A stretch of DNA of 64,000 bases from the NCBI RefSeq assembly GCF_051348905.1, contig NC_135239.1:189363757-189427756 (forward strand), given 5' to 3'. Shown here piece by piece: positions 39,167 through 52,300 of this stretch. Under the pieces are notes generated by a model. It was not told where the DNA came from. It ran no database searches and saw nothing but the letters and a program-made list of their open reading frames with translations. Source of the DNA: Ranitomeya variabilis. Taxonomy: Eukaryota > Chordata > Amphibia > Anura > Dendrobatidae. Numbering within the stretch: position 1 is the first letter of the stretch; each line of letters opens with the position of its first letter. The position numbers were made by a program, and so were the translations under genes.

Positions 39167-39447
39167 TACACATATATACACAGTATATGTATGTGTTAAA
39201 AAAAAAATTGGAACCGCACCAAACACAGTACCTTAACAAAGTGCACGCATCCCCGGCCAGCAATCTCAGAAGGCTCCTTGCAATAGTGGAAAAAAAGGGG
39301 AAACAGCACAGCAGACTTCCAGAAAAAAAAGTGACGTTTCGGATACAATCCGCACTCGAGAAAGGATTGTATCCGAAACGTCGCCACGCCATTTGGGCAA
39401 ATAAACATCACATTTTTTTTTTTTTCTTTTTCTGGAGGTCTGCTGTG

Positions 39448-39484
<37 letters not shown>

Positions 39485-39500
39485 ATGGAGAGAAAAAATT
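39115..39500. mobile_element. Hairpin element between two AT microsatellites
   Basis: (AT)n at about 39123-39175 and 39452-39481 flank a palindromic core: 'agcagacttccagaaaaaaaa', 'gtgacgtttcggatacaatc' is answered by 'gattgtatccgaaacgtcgc', then 'tttttctggaggtctgct'. The GAAACGTC core resembles words in the elements near 3730 and 22524. No coding capacity, family not assigned. Confidence 0.6.
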
Positions 39501-39553
39501 ACCAACATGTTTAATAAATACTGAGTTGTACAGTAAGCACCGCCTCATACTGT

Positions 39554-42500
39554 ATCTCTAGAGGTGGGAGCAAAGACAAAAATGCAAAAGTGACCAAACA
39601 GCCAAAAAGAGAACAGAGAAATGGTCTGTGGTCACCCCTGCAGAGCCGCTCCTTTATAGGGGTTGTACTGCTAATTTTCTATCATTTCTACCTGTTGTCT
39701 GTGCCATTTTCACAACAGCAGGAGAAACTGATTAACAATTGGTGTGGCTTCATAACTGGACAGGTTGGTTTCTTTATCGCCTCTCATTGGGGGACACAGG
39801 AACGATGGGTGTATTCTGCTGCCACTAGGAGGCTGACACTATGCAAATAAAAAAGTTAGCTCCTCCTCTGCAGTGTACACCCCACCGACTGGCATTATAC
39901 TCTTCAGTTTTATCTTCGGGATACAAGATAGAGTTCGTTTCACGACCCCGGGATCGTTTTTTCGAATCTCGACCTCCAAGAGATCCCATTCTAGTCCCGG
40001 GTTTCTTCGCAGCCATCACCTCTCTCCTCAAAGCTGGGGTAATTGTTCCCGTCCCAGAAAAAGAACGGTTCACAGGTTTCTATTCAAACCTTTTTGTGGT
40101 ACCGAAAAAAGACGGCAGGGTGTGTCCCATTCTGGATCTCAAATTGCTGAACAGGAGAGTTCGTCTGAAGCACTTCAGGATGGAATCCCTTCGTTCAGTA
40201 ATTGCTTCCATGGAGGCTCAGGAATTTCTCTGTTCCATAGATATTCAGGACGCCTACCTCCATGTTGCGATATTCCCAGGACATCACCGATACCTGCGCT
40301 TTGCAGTGCTTCAGGAACATTTTCAGTTCGTCGCCCTGCCGTTCGGTCTTGCAACCGCCCCAAGAGTTTTCACGAAGATCATGGCGGCGCTGATGGCCAT
40401 CTTGAGGGTCAGAGGCCTGGTTCTGTTTCCATACCTCGACGGCATCCTCATCAAGGCTCCGTCCTTTTCTCAGGCCCACAAAAGCCTGTCCATCGTTCTC
40501 GACACCCTAGCCCGTTTCGGGTGGCTGGTCAACCGGAAGAAGTCCTGCCTTATTCCTTCTCAGCGCATCATCTTTTTGGGCATGCTCTTCGACACTCGTC
40601 AGTCCAAGGTCTTTCTTCCCGAAGACAAGAGATCCATTCTTCGTCGGGACATATGCGTGCTCCAGGGCCCTCGGTCTCCCTCCTTCCGATCAGCCATGAA
40701 GGTTTTGGGGAGGATGGTAGCAACATTGGAAGCGATTCCCTTTGCCCAATTTCACTCGCGACCTCTTCAGCAAGCCATCCTGTCTCAGTGGAACAGGTCT
40801 GTCTTCTCCCTGGACCGCCCGATCCGACTCTCTCCCCGGGTCAAACGGTCTTTCAACTGGTGGCTCACGTCACCTCTCGTCTCCCAGGGCCGGTCCTTCC
40901 TTCCAGTTCACTGGCAAGTGGTGACGACAGATGCCAGCCTACTCGGCTGGGGTGCGGTGTTTCGCCACCTGACTGTACAGGGCCACTGGTCGGCGCAGGA
41001 GTCAACCTTGCCGATCAATGTCCTCGAGATCCGGGCCATTTTTCTGTCCCTTCGTCACTGGGAAGGGATTCTCAGGGGCCTTCCAATCCGAATCCAGACA
41101 GACAATGCCATGGCGGTGGCATATGTCAACCATCAAGGGGGGACTCGGAGCGCCTTGGCCAAGGTATCCAAGATCCTCCTCTGGGCAGAGGCAACGGTTC
41201 CGGTGATATCCGTGGTGCATATCCCCGGCGTGGACAATTGGGCCGCCGACTTCCTCAGCCGCGAGGGTCTCGCAGCAGGGGAATGGTCCTTGCATCCGGA
41301 GGTCTTCCATCAGATTTGTCTTCGATGGGGAACTCCGGACGTGGACCTCACGGCGTCTCGAATGAACAGGAAGGTTCCGCAGTTCGTCTCCAGGTCTCGC
41401 GATCCTCTTGCAGTGGGCGTCGACGCTCTGGCCATTCCTTGGTCACAGTCCGTGCTGCCCTACCTGTTCCCACCCCTTCCATTACTTCCCAAACTGTTGA
41501 AAAAGATCAAAGCGGAAGGGGTGCCGGTCATTCTGATCGCCCCGGATTGGCCCAGGAGAGCTTGGTTCGCGGAGCTCGTCAATCTTCTCGCGGACGCTCC
41601 CTGGCGCCTTCCAGATAGGCCCGATCTGCTCTTTCAGGGTCTGATCTGCCACCCGAATTCTCGGTCGCTCAGTTTAACGGCGTGGTTGTTGAGACCGCAG
41701 TTCTAAGAGCGTCCGGCCTTTCGGACCGGGTGATTCATACCATGATTCAGGCTCGGAAGCCTTCGTCTTCCAGGATCTACTATCGTACCTGGAAGGCTTA
41801 TTTCCGTTGGTGCGAGTCCAACCGCGTTTCATCTATGTCCTTTTCCCTGCCTTCCATTTTGGCCTTCCTTCAAGCAGGACTGGATTCGGGCCTAGCCCTT
41901 AGTTTCCTGAAGGGTCAGGTTTCTGCGCTTTCCATCCTTTTTCAGAAGACTTTAGCTTCCCGACCACAGGTTAAGACCTTCCTTCAAGGGGTAGCCCACG
42001 CTGTCCCTCCGTACAGAGCCCCTGTGGATTAATTGGATTTAACCCTGGTACTGGACGTTCTGAGGGTTTCCCCCTTTGAGCCTCTCAGGGAGGTCCCTCT
42101 GTCAGTTCTATCTTGGAAGGTGGCCTTTCTTGTGGCCATCACTTCTATCTGTCGCTTTTCCGAGTTGGCGGCCCTGTCTTGCCGTCCTCCGTTCTTGGTT
42201 ATCCACCAGGACGAGGTGGTCCTCAGGCCTCCGCCTTCTTTTCTTCCTAAGGTGGTTTCCACCTTCCACCTCAACGAGGACATCGTTCTACCTTCCTTTT
42301 GGCCAGCTCCGACTCATCCTCTGGAGCGATCGTTGAACAACTGGACCTCGTCAGGGCAGTGAAGATCTACCTGGATAGAACGTCCACTTTCTGGGAAGAC
42401 TGATTCTCTTTTCGTCATTCCTGATGGCCCGCGCAGAGGCCAACCGGCTTCTAAGGCGACTATTGCTCGCTGGATCAGAACGGCTATTCTGGAGGCTTAC

Positions 42501-42870
42501 CGGGTCAAGAACAACAGAGTGCCCCCTCCTGGGATCAAGGCTCACTCTACCCGGGCAGTCGGCGCCTCCTGGGCGGTGCACCACAGGGCTTCCGCCCTAC
42601 AGCTTTGCAAAGCGGCAACTTGGTCTTCCATCCACATGTTCGCCAAATTTTACAAGGTCCATACCTACGCTTCAGCGGACGCCAGCCTAGGCAGAAGGAT
42701 CTTGCAGGCGGCAGTGGTGAGTCCTCTGGCCTGATGGAAGTCTGTTTCTTCCCGCCCTTGGGACTGCTTTGGGATGTCCCATGGTTCCTGTTTTCACAGA
42801 AGTGTGATTGACTTGGAGTCACATTGTGTTGCTTAAGTCTTCCCTTCATTTTTTTGAGCAGTGTGTGTGT
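39554..42870 (+). mobile_element. Older interspersed repeat split by DIRS copy 3
   Basis: Left part 39554-39770 ('gtggtcacccctgcagagcc' ... 'cttcataactggacaggttg') and right part 42798-42870 ('acagaagtgtgattgacttg' ... 'tttttttgagcagtgt') look like two halves of one high-copy repeat that I recall as continuous elsewhere. The DIRS copy sits between them. Family not assigned. Confidence 0.55.
39771..42797 (+). mobile_element. DIRS-type retrotransposon, copy 3, shortened (fossil)
   Basis: A DIRS-group element in the space between the two host genes. It has the left terminal sequence shared with copy 1, a long reverse transcriptase/RNase H region with a methylase-like tail (about 39907-41706, with the 'FYSNLFVVPKKDG' and 'TDASLLGWG' type signatures), then a tyrosine recombinase region (about 41682-42735). 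ORF1 and the right terminal/internal complementary sequences are absent. Broken, with a few breaks, mostly in the recombinase part. The long open polymerase region suggests a fairly young copy. Confidence 0.92.
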
Positions 42871-44640
42871 GTATAGATCTATCTATATCTATAGATATAT
42901 AATATCTTGTTTAAAAAGGGTTTTCTTGAGATTTTATTTTCTGATGACACATTCCCTTTAACATGTATCCTTTCACATTATCCAATCTACAGGCATCATG
43001 TTAAGAATCAAGAGGAATTGAGTAGATTAATGTATAACTTCGTGGAAAACGATTCAGTATAGCTTTATTGAATTCCCGGACATCCTTGCTCACTGTAAAA
43101 TTAGGAGTCCGGTGGGCGGAGTTATTCTATGATCGACAGTGATTTTTACAATTTCTCTGCATTTTAAAGATTTTAACTATTAACCAAAAGTTCATTTCAC
43201 CCAAAAATATTCCAATATTTTTAAAGAATGTGATTTATTTTTTTTGCTCTAAACTATTTGTCTCCCAAATTGTGACTCGCTGCATGCTAGAAGTTGCAGT
43301 TTTAGAAGAATTGGAGAGCCCGAGGTTGGAGACCATTCATCTGGACTCCAGGCACAGTATCGGGTGTAGTTCCTTCCGCCTTACTGTTTGCTTCAGTAAC
43401 AGGTTACAGGAAAGATAGATATAAAAAGAGAATAAGACAAAAAAGTAGAGACCTTTTCTATAGGAACAAATCTGATTCCACTTCTCATTTTTCAGCGACT
43501 CTTGGAAAGTAAAGCAGTGATCTGATTGATTGCCTTGTGACGCTGCTCCACTTTGCAACAATTTTCAGAACTCTCTCCTACTAATTTTACAGTCATCTTT
43601 GCTTTCCAGCAATTTTTTTTTGTAAAATCTTTTTCTTTAGTGCCTTTAATTGTCCATAATTAATAATACAGGTCATATACTGTATAAATATGATTACAGA
43701 ATTAAGTGTTTTCCAGGTTTGGGATGAAGTCCTCAGAACGCGCGCTGTTAGGATTCTCCGGTGCCAGTGGCGAGAGCGGACATTCGCATGACCGCAAGTG
43801 TGATATTTGCATACTTCTGGCCACATTCCGACTAGTCGTGCACAGCCTCACTCAATACAAGTGAATTGAGCACGTCTAGTCTGAATGTGACTGCATGCAG
43901 ATAGGCACTGGTGAATCAATACAGCTTGTGATGCAAAGATTCTGAACTTTCATCCCAAACCTGAACAGCCCCTTTTAAAGATGCTCTTATTTTAGGGAGT
44001 TTTTGCATTTTATCATTTACTGGAAAGCCATATATTTTGGATCTTGAGGTGCAGGTTAGAAAACATTTTGGCTGATCCTATATATCACAGACTATGAATT
44101 CCCGTCTGTCGACTGTATGCTCCTCCATGCCTCGAGACCGCCTTTCCATGCACTGAATAGCTGGAGTTGGGCAATCTTCTCCAGTCATAAAATACACGTA
44201 GTATAACGGTTATATGGAACTTACCGCCATGGACACTTCTAGGCGTTTCTGTCCTCCACGCTGGGTGTCCCGAGACTTCGACCATGCCTTGAGATTTAAG
44301 TGTTTGCGATTTGTATAGAACACTACGTAGTGGAGACTTTTTCCGACTCTTGTCGATCCTTTCTGGAGATTCTGTGTACTGTATGTATCTGTTATATGTG
44401 ATAACGGCACAAGAAAGCATTTTACTAAACCGACTGTGTGGATTTATTTGTTAAAATTCCAAGTTCCTTGGTTTACACAAGCTTCTTCTCTTGGCTCTAC
44501 GTATCCTAGGATGAGCGGGGCAAGATTTCCAGCTTAAAAAAAAAATTAAAAAACAATTATTTTCGGTATACTCTGTGGGGAGCTGTTTATACTATATGTG
44601 ATATAAATGGCAGCCTGCAAAATAAACCAAGAAAAAAAGG
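42871..44640. other. Convergent intergenic space, no gene
   Basis: About 43010-43145 resembles the repeat at 11386-11605. A 111-codon - strand frame (44085-44420) matches nothing known and has no exon-like support. The rest is unrecognised. Confidence 0.35.
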
Positions 44641-44972
44641 TAAGGGTGGACATATGTGTGTCCTATACCTCCTGGTATTTGGCACGGTTGCACTAGGTTA
44701 GATGTTGCATCTCTTCCCGAGCCATCACCTTACTGTAGTAACCTTCTCACAACTCCGACTGAGGAGTTCAAAAGGGTGGTTCCATTTTGGTTTTGCGTCT
44801 GCTCTTCCTTGGCACCCATACAGGTGCATCCTCCATAGATGGTGGCGCTTTGCAGCCACTCATCACTATACGGCTGGGTGCACATGCACTTTTTTTAAGC
44901 AGAAACGCTCCAAATCTTCCTCTAAATCTAAAAACCTCTCAATAATGGCGCAGTCAGACCAAGATCGGAACG

Positions 44973-45085
44973 CGGTGCACGGACTGGCCGGCGGCTCTCC
45001 CCACCCGAGTGTGACAGCTGCATGGAAATACACGAAGCTGTCACGTTCCAGTCCGGAGAGCCGCCGGCCAGTCTGTGCGCTGCTT
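44973..45085. repeat. Strong palindrome (hairpin) in the intergenic space
   Basis: 'ggactggccggcggctctcc' is answered by 'ggagagccgccggccagt', and inside it 'gtgtgacagct' by 'agctgtcacg', giving a hairpin of about 50 bp per arm with short interruptions. It probably belongs to a decayed miniature element. Confidence 0.7.
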
Positions 45086-45119
45086 TCCGATTTATATGGC
45101 CGTCTGACTCCACACACCC

Positions 45120-45655
45120 TAAGGTTACATTCACACCACCGTATTTTCGGTCTCGGTGATGTCCCTGGGGAAAAAAAAAATCTGACCTCCCACGAACAGC
45201 AGTAGTGCCGGTCAGATGGCCGTATTTTCACTAGGGCCGAGTATCCATGTAAAAAATAGCAGCATGTGCAGAATTTGGATGAGACTTGTTTATTCAAGCG
45301 TAAGGGTGCACAGTAAAAAAAAAAATTTGGTCCGAGTGCTATCCGATAAAACACCAGATCACACTAGGACCAACATTGGACCATGGGGCTGCGCAAATGT
45401 CCGATTTTTGTCTTGGACAGAATCTGGCAAAGGAAAAAAACCGCAGCGAGCTCAATTTGCATCTGATATTCGGATCGCACGCACTCGGCCATGCAAGTCA
45501 ATAAATAAGTCTGTAGAAAACATCGAGCTGCACTCGGATCACATCTGAGTGCAGTCCAATTTCCATCTGAGATAATTGGATCACACTCTGATCCACATAA
45601 TCTGCGCTATTCTCTTGGATGGGAGAACATACGGTTGTACGGTGACCCCGGCCTG
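45120..45655. repeat. Diverged palindromic interspersed repeat
   Basis: Starts 'ggttacattcacaccaccgt' and carries 'ccgagtgctatccgat', 'cactcggatcacatctgagt' and 'ggatcacactctgatcc' in inverted arrangement, as in the fragments near 480-635 and 5755-5990. No coding content. Confidence 0.45.
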
Positions 45656-45703
45656 AAGAATTTCCCAGATATTGACCACATCCAATATTTAAATTATATG
45701 CAT

Positions 45704-46345
45704 TTTATTAACATGTCACAATAATTACACGGAAACTGCGCACAATGATCAGCAAAATATCCTCGTCCTCTGATGTCTGTTTTTTATTAGTTTACCAGAA
45801 AGACAATTTTTTTAATTTTAATTTTTTTAATATTCAGTCCATGTAGGTACCGTAGTTTTCTCTTAAAGGGGGCTGTCCATGACCGCTCTTGTTTACTTAT
45901 AGAATGTGATTTAGGAGTAAGTTTCATAGAAAAGAAGACACAAGTCCTTCGTGTCCAACTATGATGATCCAGAGGAAGGCTGAAGACCAATAAGTTGGTG
46001 GAGAGAAGGTCCAACCTCTGGACCCCCCCTGCCAATTCGAGGAACCACGAATGTCTGTTCTTGCACTATCCTTTTCCATCGAGATGTCTAAGAGTTTGGA
46101 AACTTTTCTGCACAATGCTATAAACAGATTCTCCGAAGCAATGGGGATCTCAGGGGTTGGAGCCCAAGTTTAATAACCACCTGATTGATGATAAAAGTAA
46201 AATGGATTGTCCGAAAACAGCTAAAAGTGAACACCGACCCGACGGATTCTCTGCTTCCATCAATAGGGGAAAGTTACCGTTCATGAAAGATGAAGAAGTA
46301 GCGAGTTCATCCAGGGAATGTCCGGCCGCTGCACCTTACGGCTTC
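45704..46345 (-). other. ASB14: Possible ASB14 3'UTR
   Basis: Sequence after the ASB14 stop on the - strand reaches a polyadenylation-type AATAAA at 45709-45704 (read on -). This is the first obvious candidate and is weakly supported. Confidence 0.3.
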
Positions 46346-49300
46346 TCACCAGCTCCGCACAAAGTTCCCTTGTCCGTACAGATCGTATTCCTTGTACAGG
46401 ATATAATCTTTCAATCTGTTGGGCAGTGGCAGAAATGACATGAAAACCGGACAGCGCAGATGAAGCCTCCCCATACACTTCCGGATCTTCAGACGACACA
46501 AGTGCTTCAGGGAGCGCGGATTGGCTGGGGAGAAAAAAAGGAAACTGGGAAATGTCATATCCAAAATGTTTCTGTTCCCCTTTATTTCTCCATTCCTCCA
46601 TAACAACATATCGTCTTCCCTTTTGCATTTTTTTATGTGAGCAAACCCCCAAACAGTGGTGTTTCCATAGGGGTCCCAGCAGTTCCAAGTGCTACTGGGT
46701 GCCTATCCTTCAGAAGTGCAAATTGCCTCTTCAGACAGAAAGAGGGCTTGAGCTCTATAGCGCCACCTGTTGTAAGTAACGATCTTACAAGTCACAACCC
46801 TTTAACGAGTCTTGTAATATAACTTAGGATAAAAGCCAAATCAGTATCTCAATTCGCAGACACGGTGTTTCGGGCTGTTGGCCCTCATCAGTGCGAAGCA
46901 TGAGAACTGATTTGGCTAGGTGAGGGGCTCTGGACTGAGGTCTAAGGGGTAAGGTTTCTCCTTGTGGAGACTGACCTTCAGAAGATAACCAGACCCATTC
47001 GGTCTAGTTACACCTATGATGGGGGACGACTTGGCACTATATACCCCCTTATAGTGTTATGTTTTGAAGTTTGGGCAAAGTAAAAAAAAAAACATTGACT
47101 TCACTCCACTTCAGAATGGCTTAAGAAAAACAAAATTAAGACTTTGGAGTGGCCTAGTAAAGTCCTGACCTAAATCCGATTGAGTTGCTGTGTCATGACC
47201 TTAAAAAGGCGGTTCATGGTTGGAAACCCTCCAATATGGCTGAATTACAACACTTCTGCAAAGATGAGTGGGCCAAAATTCCTCCAGAGCGATGTAAAAG
47301 ATTAATTGCCAGTTATCGCAAACACTTGATTGCCGTTGTTGCTGCTAAGCGCGGCCCAACCAGTTATTAGATTTAGGGGGCAATCACTTTTTCACACAGG
47401 GCCCTGTAGGTTTGGATTTTTTTTTTCCCTTAATAATAAAGACCATCTAAAAACTGCATTTTGTGATTGTGTTATCTTTGCCTAATATTTACATTTATTG
47501 GTGATCTGAAAACATTTAAGTGTGACAATCATGCAAAAGAATAGGAAATCAGGAAGGGGGCAAACTTTTTCACACAACTGTATGTCTAAATGTATCAATT
47601 GGAAGTGCTAAAGGGAACCGGTCACCTCTGAAAAAGCCATTTATCACAGAAACAGGGCTAATCTGCAGGTGAATAGCATTGCAATGCTTCCTGGCTGCCG
47701 GCTTTCAGTCACTGGGTTGCTAAACTGTAGGCGTCAGCTGTGAGTACACCCTGACACTGACAGCTTGCAGTGCGGCGTGTATGTGCAGTGCGAGCTGTCA
47801 ATCAAGGTGCTGGGTCGTGCTTACAGAATAGTGAGCGTTGACTGTGGCTGCTCCGTGCACGCCTGAGTGACTGAAAGCCGGCGGCTATTGGTAAGAAATA
47901 ACTTAATTTTCTCCCAGTAGCTGCACTTTCAGTAAGGCGGACAGGTAGCATTGTAACATTATTTACCTGCAGATAAATAACATTTTATCGGTCGTCCATG
48001 ACAGCACTACGGAGAGAGGGGATCCGCCCTTCAGGAACAGGAAACCTACAGATACATAAGGGCGGCACCTCTCCCACGCATCAGTTGGTTTCCTGTTCCT
48101 GGAGGACAGGATTCCCTGCAGATACGACTTCGTTTCTCCTATCAATACCCAGGCCGGCTGTCCGACCCAGGTAGCGAGGGGGTCTCCTACCTCGGGCAGT
48201 GCGGGTCCCTGGAAGCGCCACGGTGGGTCCGGGTAGGGCTCCACGACAGTGAGCGGTGCAGTGTGGAGCGACGTCCGGAGGAGGTCCATCCCCAGTGGTC
48301 AGCAGGTGAGTATGTCCCCCCCCCGGGGTCCGCTCTCCCCCCTGGGCCTCGGTCTTCCCCACTCTCCCCGTCGGTGCGGTGCAGCGCGGCGTCCTGTGTG
48401 CTCCTTTCGATTCGGGACCGGAGCTGGGGGTCGGACGCCGGCCTCTGCCGCGGTCACCGCTGGGCTGCGGCCGTGGAAGCGGCGGTGGCGTAGCGGGGGG
48501 GCGGCTGGGGGGTCCGGCGGCGCCGTTCCCAGGCTTCCGGGCACGTTTCTGAGCGTTCTGCCCGAAACCGGAAGTGACGCGCAGGGGGCGGGGCCAAAAC
48601 CGGAAGTCAAACGCCGGCCGGTTTTTTTCTAAAAACGCCGCTGTCCTGCATGCGGCGGGGGCGTTTGGGTGCAGGGGGGGGTGGAGCAGTCACCTGCAAG
48701 TCGGGGGGGTGGATTTGGCCACACACCTGCACTGATTCCGGATCCGGGGGAGGGCTATTTATAGCCAAACAAAATGCTGCAGCACTGCTTGTGAGCCCAT
48801 CTGCAGCTATGGATGAGCCGGAAGCTGCCGTCGGTCTGCTGGAGCAGGAGCAGGATGGATCCTCGGAGAAGTCCCATGCGAACCCCCAGCTGAAGACCCG
48901 CGGACGCAGTAACCAGACCAGTCGCAGATCTAAGCAGAAGGATCTGGACCGACCCCCCAGTAATCCGGTACCTACCGCTACTGCCTGGGTAAGAGATCTT
49001 CGTGAATGTACCCTGATGCAGTCTTTTCCTATGTTTATTTCCGTAGGGGAAAAAAAGCGCTGGTAAATCAAAAAACAAGGAGTGCGCGCTATGCGCTTGC
49101 CCTTTGCCAGACGCCTACCCTAAGAGACTTTGTCAGTCGTGTGTACGGCAGACGGTAGGAAATAAATTGATGGGAACACTGATAGCGGTAGCGCCAGATA
49201 AATTACATAGCCTTTTTCTCCGCTCCCATAGGTGGCGGAAGAGTCTCCTGATTTCACATCAAGCCTTAGGGAGATTATCAGGAAGGAGGTGAAAGATTCC

Positions 49301-52300
49301 CTGAAATCCCTGTCCCGGGGGGAGTCTTCCAAAAGAAGAAGGGAGCCTAGCGCCTCAGAGTCGGATTTGTCCGCTGGCCCTAGTAGGGAGAATGAGTCAG
49401 ACGCCTCTGTCTCCTCAGCGTCCTCTTCGGAAGAGGAGTCTAACCGGTTCTGTTTCCCATTGGACCAAATGGACAAACTTATTAAGTCAGTTAGATCCAC
49501 CATGGGGGTGGCTGATGAAAGGCCAGAACTCTCTACACAGGACCTAATGTTTGGCGGTCTAGACCCTAAAAAACGTAGGTCTTTTCCGCTCAATGACAAG
49601 GTCCAGAACCTCATCAAAAGGGAATGGAAAAAACCGGAGAAGAAAGGCTCTTTTCCACCTGCCTTTAAACGCAGATATCCCTTTGAGGACCCCATGGTGA
49701 ATACATGGGATAAGGCGCCGAAATTGGACGCAGCGGTGTCTAAGGCGTCTAAAAAATCATCTATCCCCTTCGACGACATGGCTTCCCTAAAGGACCCTCT
49801 CGATAAGAAGGCTGACTCATTCCTTAAAGGGACATGGGAGATGTCGGCGGGTGCCCTGAGACCTGCTGTAGCGGCGACATGTGCAGCCAGATCGATGATG
49901 GTCTGGCTGGATCAGCTAGGGTCTAAGTTGGAAGGCGGTGTTTCCAGAGACTCTATGTTGAAATTCCTGCCAACAATTCAGAATGCCGCTGCCTTTCTCG
50001 CGGACGCATCTGCGGATTCGGCAAGAATGGCGGCTAGGGCGGCCGGACTATCAAACGCAGCACGCAGGGCCCTGTGGCTGAAATGTTGGCCAGGTGACCT
50101 TCAATCCAGATCCCGTCTGTGCTCTATCCCATGCGAAGGGGAATACCTGTTTGGTCCAGTCCTAGACGAACTGCTGGAGAAAGCTGGAGACGAGAAGAAA
50201 AAGTTTCCCAATCTACCAACTACCTCTTACAGGCGTCCCTTCGCAGGGAAGAGATTCTTTCGGAGGAGACCAGCCAGAGACCAGAGCAGATGGGATGAGA
50301 AAAAGAAGAAAGGTACTGGATTTATGTTTGGAGGTGGAGGACGTCAGGAGCCATCCCGTGAGGTCAAAAAACCACCCCAATGACTAGTCGCCCCGGTGGG
50401 AGGTAGACTATCTGCCTTCTACCCGGCCTGGTCCAAAATCTCCAGTAGTGATTGGATTTTGGGGTTAATAGCTACGGGTCTGCGGCTAGAGTTCTCCTCC
50501 ATCCCTCAGAACTTCTTCAGAGTTACCCCACTCAGGTCCTCTCCAGCAGAACAGGCGGCCCTGGAAGCAGAAGTTCACGACCTGCTCAGTAAGAATGTCC
50601 TGTCAGAGGTTCCGGAAGGAGAACAGGGTAGAGGATTCTACTCTCCTCTATTTCTAATAAGTAAACCTGATGGCTCCTTCAGAACAATTATTAACCTTAG
50701 GGCTCTTAATAATTTCCTGACCGTCCAATCATTTAAGATGGAAACTATTAACACCGCAATAAAGCTGCTGTTTAAAAACTGCTTTATGGTAGTATTGGAT
50801 TTGAAGGACGCCTATTACCATATCCCCATTTATGCAGGTCACCAACGATACCTGAGGGTGGCGGTAAGGTTGGATGGGGTAATCAGACACTTCCAGTATA
50901 GGGCCCTCCCCTTTGGTATATCGGTCACCCCTCGAGTGTTTACCAAAGTTATGGCGGAGGTTATGGCTCACTTGCATGAGTCCAACATTCTAATAATCCC
51001 CTACCTGGACGATCTCCTTATCGTAGGTAAAACGGCGGATCACTGTCTGGAACAGTTACATAAAGTGATGTCTGCTCTGGAGCGTCTGGGGTGGATGCTA
51101 AATGTCAAAAAATCACGCTTACAGCCCATGACGGTGCAGCGATTTTTAGGCCTGACCCTGGATTCCCAGGTTCAGGAATGCCGTTTGCCTCAAGAGAAAA
51201 TTGATCGCTTGCACCTTCAGGTGCTGAATGCCTCTAAAAACCCCACCATGTCCCTTAGAAGAGCCATGTCTCTGTTGGGCTCTCTCTCGTCCTGTATTCC
51301 AGCGGTCCGATGGGCCCAGTATCATACGAGGATACTTCAGGGCGAGGTGCTGTTACAACAAAAAAGGTTGGGGGGATGTCTGGAGAGCCTGATGACCCTA
51401 TCCCAAGACGCTATTATATCCCTCGGATGGTGGCTAGTCCAAGAGAACCTGTCCACAGGGGTCCCCTGGGAATATAATGTAACTCGTATAGTCACCTCGG
51501 ACGCTAGCCCTTCTGGATGGGGGGCTCACATGGGGGATACATTGATCCAGGGGCTTTGGGATCGGGATCAGATAGAAATGTCTTCCAACCTAAAGGAGTT
51601 AACGGCTGTGGAACAGGCAGTTAAATCACTCCTTGTCTATCTACAGGGCCACCACGTGCGGGTATTCTCGGACAATCGGGTCGCCGTGGCATACATAAAT
51701 CACCAAGGCGGGACTCGTTCCAAATCCCTAATGTGCGTAGCAGATCGTCTATTCCATCTAGCAGAGCAACATCTTCTCTCATTGACGGCTCTTCACATAA
51801 GAGGGGCAGAAAACACTACGGCGGATTTCTTAAGCCGCAACACATTGAGGCAGGGAGAGTGGTCCCTGAACGACTCCATCTTCAACCTCATCGTGGAAAG
51901 ATGGGGTCAACCAGAGGTAGACCTGTTTGCCACAAAAGAAAACAGGAAAGTGGCACAATTCTGCTCTCTCAACCCCAGAGAAAATCCTCTGTCAGTAGAC
52001 GCCCTCCTCATAGACTGGAACTTCAGGCTAGCCTACGCCTTTCCTCCCCTGTCTCTACTTCCTCTGGTGGTGAGGAAAATCAGGAAGGACAAAGCCACAG
52101 TGATAATAATTGCCCCCTTCTGGCCCAGAAGGACGTGGTTTCCATGCCTGAGGGCTATGTCGATATCCGACCCATGGGTCTTGCCAGACATCCCGGATCT
52201 CCTGTCCCAGGGCCCAGTCTACCATCCTCGGGCGGTTGGCCTTCATCTGACGGCGTGGATTTTGAGCGGGCGCTGTTAAAGGATAGGGGGTTCTCTCCGG

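Noticed and set aside
44085-44420. 111-codon - strand open frame downstream of ASB14
   Set aside because: No recognisable domain and no splice link to the ASB14 exons; composition unlike the neighbouring real exons.
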